A DNA stretch of 35,064 bases. Origin: Betaproteobacteria bacterium. Its GTDB lineage: Bacteria; Pseudomonadota; Gammaproteobacteria; Burkholderiales; Usitatibacteraceae. Positions 27,741-35,064 of this stretch are shown piece by piece. The translations under genes and the position numbers were made by a program. The stretch covers positions 1-35,064 of the forward strand of contig JAABQW010000044.1 in assembly GCA_011391275.1 (NCBI GenBank), in the 5' to 3' direction. The notes beneath the pieces were generated by a model, which searched no databases, was not told where the DNA came from, and was given only the letters and a program-made list of their open reading frames with translations. Each line of letters opens with the position of its first letter. Within the stretch, counting starts at the first letter, position 1.

Positions 27741-28412
27741 ATGGCGCTGGGCTCTCGCATCCTTCCGAGTCCGGAGCGCGCCGACCAACGGCTGCTCGAG
27801 CGCCTCCGTACGCTGCCCGTGTCCAACGTGAGCGACAACATGCAGCGCTCCCACGGCACGAACCTGGAGCCGATCCACCGCGGCGGCAGGATGGTGGGCA
27901 CCGCGTTCACGGTGAGGATGCGCCCGGGCGACAACCTGATGGTGCACAAGGCCATCGACATGGCCGCGCCGGGCGACGTAATCGTGGTCGACGCGGGCGG
28001 GGCGCTCGAGAACGCGCTCATCGGCGAGCTGATGGCGGGGTGGGCGCGCAAGCGCGGCGTGGCGGGATTCGTGATCGACGGTGCCATCCGCGATTCCGAG
28101 GCGCTGTCCGAGGGCGACTTCCCGGTCTACGCCGCGGGGGTGACACATCGCGGCCCCTACAAGGACGGCCCGGGCGAGATCAACGTGGTGGTGTGCGTCG
28201 CAGGCATGGTGGTGCGCCCCGGCGACCTGGTCGCCGGCGACCACGACGGCGTAGTGGCGATTCCGGCCGAGGAGACGGAGCGCGTCATCGCCGCGGCGGA
28301 AGCCCAGAACCGCAAGGAGCAGGCGGCGCTGGCGGCCATCGAGGCCGGCACCTGGGACCGCAGCTGGGTCGACGGAGCGCTCAAGGCGCGCGGGTGCGAC
28401 CCGGCAGGCTGA
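27741..28412 (+). CDS. RraA family protein (HMG/CHA aldolase superfamily), paralog 2
   Basis: AAPGDVIVVDAGGALENALIGELMAGWARKRGVAGFVIDGAIRDSEALSEGDFPVYA. Confidence 0.92.
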   Translation: MALGSRILPSPERADQRLLERLRTLPVSNVSDNMQRSHGTNLEPIHRGGRMVGTAFTVRMRPGDNLMVHKAIDMAAPGDVIVVDAGGALENALIGELMAGWARKRGVAGFVIDGAIRDSEALSEGDFPVYAAGVTHRGPYKDGPGEINVVVCVAGMVVRPGDLVAGDHDGVVAIPAEETERVIAAAEAQNRKEQAALAAIEAGTWDRSWVDGALKARGCDPAG

Positions 28413-28427
28413 TCGTTGTCGCCATTC

Positions 28428-28462
28428 GAAGACGGGCGCCCTCGGGCGCCCGTCTTCGTTTC
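28428..28462 (+). terminator. Rho-independent-like terminator after the RraA genes
   Basis: CGAAGACGGGCGCC-TCG-GGCGCCCGTCTTCG followed by TTTC; 14-bp perfect stem. Confidence 0.8.
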
Positions 28463-28492
28463 AGGCCCGGCCTGGCGAGTTATCATCGAAGC

Positions 28493-29248
28493 ATGCAGGC
28501 CACCTTCCCGGGCCGCGCGGCGCGGCTGATCCTCTTCGGCGCAGAAGCGCTTGCGGCGGCCGTCTCGCCCTCCACCTACACCGCGCCGGCGCGCCGGATC
28601 GCCGCGCGGCAGGTTTGCTCGTCCGCCTGGCAGGTCCTTCCCGCCTTCATGCTCGCCTGCGCCATCCTCGGGGCCCTCGTGATCCGCATCGTCGACTCGA
28701 CGGCGCGCGACTTCGGGCTGTCGGGCTATACGCTCGATCTCTACTTCCGCGTGCTGGTGCTGGAGCTCATCCCGCTCTTCGTGGCCCTCTTCGTGGCGAT
28801 CCGCTCCGGGGCGGCGCTCAGCACCGAGGTCGCGCTGCTGCGCGCCCAGGGCGAGCTCGAGCCGCACCGCAGCGGCGCGGCCGACCCGCTGCGCGGCGAG
28901 CTGCTGCCGCGCGGCATCGGCGCGGCCTTTGCCGTCCTCGCGCTCACCGTCATCGGCGGCCTCGTCGCGCTGGTGGTGGCGTACGTGAGCCTCTACAGCC
29001 TGTCGCCGTGGGGGCACGCGGCGTACGCGCGGGCCATCGGGCATGTGTTCGCTCCGGTGGTCCTGGCGGGGTTCGCGATGAAGGTCGCGTTCTTCGCGAT
29101 CGCGGTGGCGGTGATCCCGGTGGCTGCGGGCCTCGCCTCGTCGCGCGACCTGCGCTCGGTGCCGGATGCCGCGCCGCGCGGCCTCGTCGGGATCTTCGTG
29201 GTCCTGGCGCTCGTCGAGGCCGGGTCGCTCGCCATCAAGTACGCCTGA
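28493..29248 (+). CDS. MlaE-family ABC transporter permease
   Basis: Multi-TM; ELIPLFVALFVAIRSGAALSTEVALLRAQGELE resembles the conserved MlaE core. Confidence 0.85.
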   Translation: MQATFPGRAARLILFGAEALAAAVSPSTYTAPARRIAARQVCSSAWQVLPAFMLACAILGALVIRIVDSTARDFGLSGYTLDLYFRVLVLELIPLFVALFVAIRSGAALSTEVALLRAQGELEPHRSGAADPLRGELLPRGIGAAFAVLALTVIGGLVALVVAYVSLYSLSPWGHAAYARAIGHVFAPVVLAGFAMKVAFFAIAVAVIPVAAGLASSRDLRSVPDAAPRGLVGIFVVLALVEAGSLAIKYA

Positions 29249-29254
29249 CCGCGC

Positions 29255-30244
29255 ATGGAACCCGCCTCCCTTCCTCCCGCCGATCCTCCCGCCGAGATCC
29301 GCCACGCCGGGTTCAAGGCCGGGGTGGTGCTCATCGCCACGGCGGTCATCGCGGTCGCGTTCGTCGCCTACGTGCTCTACGCGCGCGGCGTCTTCGAGAA
29401 TACGCAGCGGCTGGTGCTCATGGCCGACGACGGAGCGGGGGTGACGGTCGGCATGGACCTCACCTTCTCGGGCTTCCCCGTGGGGCGCGTGCAGAAGATC
29501 GAGCTCGCGGCCGACGGCAAGGCGCGCATCGAGATCGACGTGCCGGAGGTGGACGCGAAGTGGCTTCGCGCCTCCAGCGTCTTCACGCTGGAGCGAAGCA
29601 TCGTGGGCGGGACCCGGCTGCGGGCCTTCACCGGGAACCTCGAGGACAAGCCGCTGCCCGACGGCGCGATCCGGGAAGTCCTGCGCGGGGATGCCACCGA
29701 CGAGCTCCCGGGGCTCATCGCCTCGATGAAGCGGCTGCTCGAAAACCTGGAGCGCATGACCGCGGAGGACTCCAGCCTCAATGCGAGCCTCGCCGGCGTG
29801 AAGACCCTCACCGATCGCATGTCCGGCCCGAGCGGCGCGCTGGGCGGCATCCTCGGCAGCGAGGAGAACGCGAAGAAGGTGATCACCGCGCTGGACCGCG
29901 CCAACGCCACGCTCGCCTCCCTCGAGAAGGTGTCGGCGCGGCTCGACGGCCTCATCGGCAAGGCCGACGAGAGCGTATTCGGCGCGGGCGGCGTGATGGA
30001 GGAGACGAGGAAGACGGTGGCGAACCTCAACGCCGCGCTTTCCGAGGCGCGCGAGGGCCTCAGGAAGGCCGACGCCATTCTCGCGGACGCGCAGAAGATC
30101 AGCGCCAGCACGCGCGAGGCCACCGCGGACCTGGGCAACCTTCGCCAGGAGGTGGAGTCGAGCCTGCGGCGCGTGAACTCGCTCATCGACGAGATCAACC
30201 GCAAGTGGCCGTTCGCGCGCGATACCGAGGTGAAGCTGCCATGA
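29255..30244 (+). CDS. MlaD/MCE domain protein
   Basis: N-terminal TM; DDGAGVTVGMDLTFSGFPVGRVQKIELAADGKARIEIDV, then a long helical C-terminus. Confidence 0.9.
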   Translation: MEPASLPPADPPAEIRHAGFKAGVVLIATAVIAVAFVAYVLYARGVFENTQRLVLMADDGAGVTVGMDLTFSGFPVGRVQKIELAADGKARIEIDVPEVDAKWLRASSVFTLERSIVGGTRLRAFTGNLEDKPLPDGAIREVLRGDATDELPGLIASMKRLLENLERMTAEDSSLNASLAGVKTLTDRMSGPSGALGGILGSEENAKKVITALDRANATLASLEKVSARLDGLIGKADESVFGAGGVMEETRKTVANLNAALSEAREGLRKADAILADAQKISASTREATADLGNLRQEVESSLRRVNSLIDEINRKWPFARDTEVKLP

Positions 30245-30879
30245 GGCTCGCACTCGCCGCCTGCGCGCTTGCCGTCGCCTCGTGCGCCAGCGGCCCCCCG
30301 GCGCCCGAATGGGAGGCCGCCGCGCATGGGGCGCTGAAGGGCTTCCAGTCCGCCTACCTCGCCGGGCGCACGCAGTCGGCCGAACAGGAATTCGCGCGGG
30401 CGCGGTCGGCGCTCGCCGCCACCGGACGGGCGGAACTCGTGGCGAGAGCCGAGCTGGTGCGCTGCGCCGCGCGGGTGGCGAGCCTGGATTTCGACGACTG
30501 CCCCGGTTACCGGGCTCTGGCGGCCGACGCGCCGCCGGCCGAGCGAGCCTACGCGGCCTACCTCGCGGGGAAGGCGCAGGCGGGGGATCCGGCGCTGCTG
30601 CCGGAGCACCACCGCAGCGTCTCCGCGGACAACCTCGCCGCGATCGCCGATCCGTTTGCCCGGCTGGTGGCCGCCGGGGTGCTGTTCCGGCAGGCCGCCA
30701 TCACGCCTCCCGGCATCGCGGCCGCCGTGGATACCGCCTCCGCCCAGGGGTGGCGGCGGCCGCTGCTGGCCTGGCTGGGCGTGCAGGCGAAGCGCGCGGA
30801 GGACGCGGGCGACCGGGCCGCCCTCGAGGCGATCCGGCGCCGCATCCGGCTCGTGGCGGGCGACGCGGCCGGCGGCTGA
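30241..30879 (+). CDS. Putative lipoprotein associated with the MCE locus
   Basis: MRLALAACALAVASCASG lipobox; ATGA overlap with the MlaD-like gene. Confidence 0.65.
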   Translation: MRLALAACALAVASCASGPPAPEWEAAAHGALKGFQSAYLAGRTQSAEQEFARARSALAATGRAELVARAELVRCAARVASLDFDDCPGYRALAADAPPAERAYAAYLAGKAQAGDPALLPEHHRSVSADNLAAIADPFARLVAAGVLFRQAAITPPGIAAAVDTASAQGWRRPLLAWLGVQAKRAEDAGDRAALEAIRRRIRLVAGDAAGG

Positions 30880-31029
30880 GCCGGGCCCGCCATCCGGAAT
30901 ATCCCGGCTGGCTGCATTCCACCCCGGGCAAATGCCGCCCTGTCGGCCGGGGCTGGCTCCAGCGCGTCCCGGCCCATAATCTGCCCCCATCGCCGAAACC
31001 CGGCCCCGCAACCAGAGGCAATACCCGCC

Positions 31030-31932
31030 ATGAGCACGTCACAGACCACGAAACAGACCTTCAGGGAGATCGCCGACGGCATCGTCGTGCTGTGGTGGAA
31101 GTTCTTCGACTGGCTGGCGGTGGTGCCGTGGAAGACGCTCGTCTTCGTCTGCATCCTGCTGATGATCCTCGTGGGCGGCATCCTGGGCGCCCCGCAGGTG
31201 GCGTTCCTCTTCATCATCGCCTCCCTCATCATCAAGGCGGTGGCGGGAGGCAAGCACAACGCCGAGGTGGCCGCGAGCCAGGCCGTGGAGCGGGCGGAGA
31301 AGGAGCAGCTCGAGCGCACGGCGCTGGAGGCGCACCTGGAAGCGCTGCAGGCGCAGATCGAGCCGCACTTCCTCTTCAACACGCTGGCGAGCATCGACCA
31401 GCTCATCCTCACCGACCCGCCGCGGGCTTCCCGCATGCAGCAAAGCCTCATCCGCTACCTGCGCGCCGCCATGCCGCAGATGCGCGCGAGCGGCAACGGC
31501 GTGCGGCCCACGCTGGGGCAGCAGGTCGACCTCTCGCGCGCCTTCCTGGAGATCATGGCGGTGCGCATGGAGGACCGCCTGCAGGTCGTGATGAGCGTGC
31601 CCGAGGGGCTCAAGAGCGCGGCCTTCCCGTCGATGATGCTGCAGACGCTGGTGGAGAACGCCATCCGGCACGGGCTCGAGCCCAAGGCCGAGGGCGGGAA
31701 GCTGGAGATCCGGGCGGAAATCGTGGATGGAAGGCTCGCCGTTCAGGTGTGCGACACCGGCATCGGCTTCGCGCCCAGCTCCAAGGGCGGCGTGGGGCTG
31801 GCCAACATCCGCGAGCGGCTGAAGGTGATCTACAAGAACCGCGCGGAGCTGGTGATCAGCGTGCCGGCGGAAGGCGGAACCTGTGCCACCATTACGGTTC
31901 CCTACGAGGTGGCCGCCCCCGCCTCGGCCTGA
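31030..31932 (+). CDS. LytS/YehU-type sensor histidine kinase
   Basis: LEALQAQIEPHFLFNTLASIDQLI (His_kinase box), LQTLVENAIRHGLEP, GIGFAPSSKGGVGLANIRERL. Confidence 0.92.
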   Translation: MSTSQTTKQTFREIADGIVVLWWKFFDWLAVVPWKTLVFVCILLMILVGGILGAPQVAFLFIIASLIIKAVAGGKHNAEVAASQAVERAEKEQLERTALEAHLEALQAQIEPHFLFNTLASIDQLILTDPPRASRMQQSLIRYLRAAMPQMRASGNGVRPTLGQQVDLSRAFLEIMAVRMEDRLQVVMSVPEGLKSAAFPSMMLQTLVENAIRHGLEPKAEGGKLEIRAEIVDGRLAVQVCDTGIGFAPSSKGGVGLANIRERLKVIYKNRAELVISVPAEGGTCATITVPYEVAAPASA

Positions 31933-31948
31933 CCGTCCGGGTGTCCGC

Positions 31949-32722
31949 ATGAACGAAGCACGCAAGCCCACCGCCGTCATCGCCGACGACGAGCGCCTGA
32001 TGCGCGAGCAGATCGCCGCGCGCCTGCGGGAGGCGTGGCCGGAGCTCGAGATCGTGGGCGAGGCCGTCAACGGCCGAGAGGCCGTCGCCCTGGTGCGCGC
32101 CCGCAACCCCGACATCGTCTTCCTCGACATCCGCATGCCGGAGATGGACGGCATCGAGGCGGCGAAGGCGCTGGCGGGCGAGGCCCACGTGGTCTTCGTC
32201 ACCGCCTACGACGAGTACGCCGTGAACGCCTTCGAGCAGGGCGCCGTCGACTACCTCCTGAAGCCCGCGGATCCCGAGCGCGTTGCGGTCGCCTGCCAGC
32301 GCCTGCGCGGCCGGCTCGCGCGGAAGCCCGATCCCATGAGCGACCTGCTGGCCGAGCTCTCGGCGCGCATCGGTGGCGGTGGGACGAGAGCGCGCGAGTA
32401 CCTGCGCTGGGTGCAGGCGAGCGTGGGTACCACGCTGCGCGTGGTCCCGACCGCCGAGATCCTCTTCTTCCGCGCTGAGGACAAGTACACGCGCGTGCAG
32501 ACCGAGGGCTTCGAGGCCCTGATCCGCAAGCCCATCAAGGAGCTGGTCGGCGAGCTGGACCCCGAGGAGTTCTGGCAGATCCACCGCGCCATCCTCGTGC
32601 GCGTCGACGCGGTCGAGCAGGTGAGCCGCGACTTCCGCGGGCACCAGGTGGTGAAGGTGAAGGGGCGGGACGAGAAGCTCGAGGTGAGCCGGTCCTTCAG
32701 CCACCTGTTCAAGCAGATGTAG
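31949..32722 (+). CDS. LytTR family response regulator
   Basis: AVIADDERLMREQIAARL...DIVFLDIRMPEMDGIEAAKAL...VFVTAYDEYAVNAFEQGAVDYLLKP, C-terminal LytTR domain. Confidence 0.94.
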   Translation: MNEARKPTAVIADDERLMREQIAARLREAWPELEIVGEAVNGREAVALVRARNPDIVFLDIRMPEMDGIEAAKALAGEAHVVFVTAYDEYAVNAFEQGAVDYLLKPADPERVAVACQRLRGRLARKPDPMSDLLAELSARIGGGGTRAREYLRWVQASVGTTLRVVPTAEILFFRAEDKYTRVQTEGFEALIRKPIKELVGELDPEEFWQIHRAILVRVDAVEQVSRDFRGHQVVKVKGRDEKLEVSRSFSHLFKQM

Positions 32723-32779
32723 GACGGGAGGTATGATCGCGCATCAAGCCGAAATTGCTCCAGGATTCCGGAGGTCGCG

Positions 32780-33166
32780 ATGATCAGAGTCACCGGCATC
32801 GGCGGGATTTTCTTCAAGGCGAAGGATCCCGTCTCGCTTCGCGCCTGGTACCGGAATCACCTCGGCGTCGACGTCCAGGACTGGGGCGGCGCCGCGTTTC
32901 GATGGACCGATGGCGAGGGCAACCCGGCCGCGGGGACGACGGTCTGGAACATCTCGGACGGCAGCAATGACTACTTCGCCCCCGGCACCTCGTCCTTCAT
33001 GGTGAATTACCGGGTCGCCGACCTCGACGCCCTCGTCCGGGTACTTCGCGAGGAGGGCTGCCAGGTGCTCGACAAGACGGAAGTGTCGGAATTCGGCAAG
33101 TTCGGCTGGGTCATGGACCCGGAGGGCAACAAGATCGAGCTCTGGGAACCGCCCGCGGGCCAGTGA
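32780..33166 (+). CDS. VOC (glyoxalase/bleomycin resistance) family protein
   Basis: MIRVTGIGGIFFKAKDPVSLRAWYRNHLGVDVQDWGG...GWVMDPEGNKIELWEPP. Confidence 0.92.
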   Translation: MIRVTGIGGIFFKAKDPVSLRAWYRNHLGVDVQDWGGAAFRWTDGEGNPAAGTTVWNISDGSNDYFAPGTSSFMVNYRVADLDALVRVLREEGCQVLDKTEVSEFGKFGWVMDPEGNKIELWEPPAGQ

Positions 33167-33302
33167 GCGGGTTGGCGGCTGCCGCCGCGGAAGGTATCCT
33201 GATGAAAACGGCCCCGCCGGGCTCGTCGCGCTCTCCACGCGACCCGGAAGGCGGCCGACCGATCATGGCGCCGATTCGACCACGCGAAGCCGGAGAAACC
33301 AC

Positions 33303-33623
33303 ATGATCACCACCATCCTGCTGCTCATCGCCGTCGCGCTGATCGCGGTCGCCGCGGTGCCGCTCCTGCTGCGCCTCATCCCGCAGAACCCGGTGTACGG
33401 CGTGCCGACGGAGCGCACGCTTGACGACGAGAAGCTCTGGTTCAACGTGAACGCGTTCGCCGGCAAGGCCGTGCTCATCGCCTGCGGCGTCGTTGCGCTG
33501 CTGCTCATCCTCTACCAGGGCACCTGGCTCAGGTCCGCCTGGGCCCAGGTCCTGGTGTTCATGGTTCCCCTGGCGGTCGCCGTGGGGGCGACGATCGCCT
33601 ACGAGCGCCGCCTCACGCGTTGA
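33303..33623 (+). CDS. SdpI family membrane protein
   Basis: 106 aa, 3 TM; RLIPQNPVYGVPTERTLDDEKLWFNVNAFAGKAV resembles the SdpI/YhfL signature. Confidence 0.75.
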   Translation: MITTILLLIAVALIAVAAVPLLLRLIPQNPVYGVPTERTLDDEKLWFNVNAFAGKAVLIACGVVALLLILYQGTWLRSAWAQVLVFMVPLAVAVGATIAYERRLTR

Positions 33624-33662
33624 GAGGGCCGGTCGAGGGCGCGCTGCCGAATCGCCGCGGCG

Positions 33663-34520
33663 TCAGCCTGGAACGCCGGCCCCGGCCAGGAGTTGCGCGT
33701 AGCGCTGCCCCGCGCCCCGGGAAAGGCTTCCGCGGTTCGTGAGCAGCAAGAGGCAGCGCATCACCAGGTCGATCGACCCGTAGCAGTGGTGCGCGACAAG
33801 CGCCAGGTGCTTCAGTTGCTCGTCGCTCATCGCGTCCGGCCTCGAGAAATCCCGCACGTAGACGATGTCCGCCTCCAGGAGCTGGTGGAGCGGCTTGTAC
33901 GGGTCGCCGTCGACGATGCACGGCGCGATCGGCCAGTTCTTCACGGCGGCGAAGCAATGCGGAATGAAGCCCATGCGCCGCATCTCGAGATCGACCTCGC
34001 CGAACACGGGCTGGCCCTGGTAGAGCGGGACGAACGAGACCTCGAGCTGCGCGGCCACGGCCCGGGAGAGCTTCTCCTGCCCGCCTTCCAGCACCGCGAG
34101 CTCGCTGCCCTGGATGTCCATCTTGAGGTAGTCGAGCCGCTCGATCTCACCGATGTCGTCCAGCCTTCGCGTCTGCACGGGCACCTCGCCCACGACCTCA
34201 CCCCAGTGCTTCAGCGCCCCGAAGATCTCCAGCGTCACGGGGTCGGGCGCGAGGAGGCTCGCCATCCCCGGCGAGCGGCACAGCCGCAGGGTGTGCGCCC
34301 CGCCGTCGCCCACCGCATGGGGCAGGTAGCGCTCGTGCGCGCCCTGGGCAGCGACGAGCCTGGCGAACGCGTCCTGCTGCGGCTCGAACCCGGTGACGCG
34401 GCACGCGCCGGCCGCGAGCATCGCCTTGTAGGGCGGGTCCTCGCCGTGGGGGTTGGCGCCGATGTCCACGACCTCGGTGAGGCGCTCGGGCCGCAACAGG
34501 TCGACGAGCGTCCCGCTCAT
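33663..34520 (-). CDS. FkbM family methyltransferase
   Basis: VVDIGANPHGEDPPYKAMLAAGACRVTGFEPQQDAFARL...LDYLKMDIQGSELAVLEGG. Confidence 0.88.
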   Translation of the reverse strand: MSGTLVDLLRPERLTEVVDIGANPHGEDPPYKAMLAAGACRVTGFEPQQDAFARLVAAQGAHERYLPHAVGDGGAHTLRLCRSPGMASLLAPDPVTLEIFGALKHWGEVVGEVPVQTRRLDDIGEIERLDYLKMDIQGSELAVLEGGQEKLSRAVAAQLEVSFVPLYQGQPVFGEVDLEMRRMGFIPHCFAAVKNWPIAPCIVDGDPYKPLHQLLEADIVYVRDFSRPDAMSDEQLKHLALVAHHCYGSIDLVMRCLLLLTNRGSLSRGAGQRYAQLLAGAGVPG

Positions 34521-34530
34521 GGGCGCGCCG

Positions 34531-35064
34531 CTACCACCGGCAGTTGCCCTCGCCGAACTCGTTTGCGATGAGCGGCACGACGGCGAGCAGCCCCATTCCC
34601 TTGTAGGCGTCCTTGCAGTCGGGCTTCCACGCGTTCTCGATCGCGAGCTGCTCCTTCGACTTCTTCTCGGGAAGCGGCGGCATCGGGAAGGGCAGCAGCG
34701 CGCGGTTGCCGGTGCCTTCCCGCGCTGCCTCGCGCGCCCGGGCCCGCGCGGCGTCGAGGTCGATGCGCGGCTCGGTGCCGGGAATGGGCGCATCGCCGGT
34801 CGGCGCGCGGCGATTGTCGAAGATCGGCGAATCGCGCGACGAGGTTGCGGAATCCCGGGCGCCGGGGCGCTCCGCGGCAGGCGCCGCATCGCGGGCCGTC
34901 GGCGTGCCCGGCCGCGGCGTGGCGACAGGCGGGGCGGCCTGCTGGATCGGCGCGACTTCGACAGGCGGCGCCAGCGACGGGGCCGCCGCGGGAATCGCCG
35001 TGTGCGGCATCGGCGGCGCGGCGATCGCGGGAATCTCGACGGGCGGCCTGCGCAGGGGAACGAC
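34531..35064 (-). CDS. Proline/alanine-rich hypothetical protein (N-terminus probably off right edge)
   Basis: ORF C-terminus AIENAWKPDCKDAYKGMGLLAVVPLIANEFGEGNCRW; the reading frame appears open through the window edge. Confidence 0.55.
   Translation of the reverse strand, partial: VVPLRRPPVEIPAIAAPPMPHTAIPAAAPSLAPPVEVAPIQQAAPPVATPRPGTPTARDAAPAAERPGARDSATSSRDSPIFDNRRAPTGDAPIPGTEPRIDLDAARARAREAAREGTGNRALLPFPMPPLPEKKSKEQLAIENAWKPDCKDAYKGMGLLAVVPLIANEFGEGNCRW

Noticed and set aside
27059-28412. RraA proteins as RNase E inhibitors
   Set aside because: Operon context with a LigJ-like hydratase and Bug receptors, plus RD-type metal-binding motifs, favours aldolase/decarboxylase function.
33303-33623. 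SdpI-family gene as part of a bacteriocin/immunity system
   Set aside because: No SdpA/B/C-like toxin or maturation genes nearby; SdpI-family proteins are widespread as solitary genes.

Overview
This 35 kb, GC-rich window looks like a betaproteobacterial-type chromosome; that placement is inferred from gene content and order. No rRNA, tRNA, CRISPR array, phage or intact transposase was seen. Left part (about 1-10.6 kb, mostly minus strand): NAD(P)H-binding epimerase-like gene (cut by the edge), fatty acid desaturase, MscS channel, PLD-like protein, RsmB/NOP methyltransferase, two tandem DUF3108-type proteins, purN, purM, a TonB-like protein and nadA. Middle (10.8-16.3 kb, plus strand): hda, pcnB, folK, deoxynucleoside kinase, panB, panC, panD. 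From 16.4 to 28.4 kb there is an accessory-looking catabolic cluster: MmgE/PrpD, three TctC/Bug solute-binding proteins without TctA/TctB, a ThDP-dependent enzyme, a DUF1932-type dehydrogenase, an aldehyde dehydrogenase, a LysR regulator, a LigJ-like 4-oxalomesaconate hydratase and two divergent RraA/CHA-aldolase-family proteins. It then continues with an MlaE-MlaD-lipoprotein set lacking an ATPase, a LytS/LytTR two-component pair, VOC and SdpI-family proteins, an FkbM methyltransferase and a proline-rich protein cut by the right edge. The most notable non-coding structures are three REP/MITE-like inverted repeats sharing a GGGAC(G/T)GT-type core. One is a perfect 57-bp-arm inverted repeat that supplies the purM stop codon, one is a 31-bp-arm hairpin before panB, and one is degenerate and apparently translated at an epimerase N-terminus. 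There is also a perfect ACGGTATAC-N4-GTATACCGT operator-like palindrome in the divergent promoter of the catabolic cluster. The best candidate for an undescribed system is the catabolic cluster: it encodes the lower end of a protocatechuate/gallate 4,5-cleavage-like route without any ring-cleavage genes in the window.
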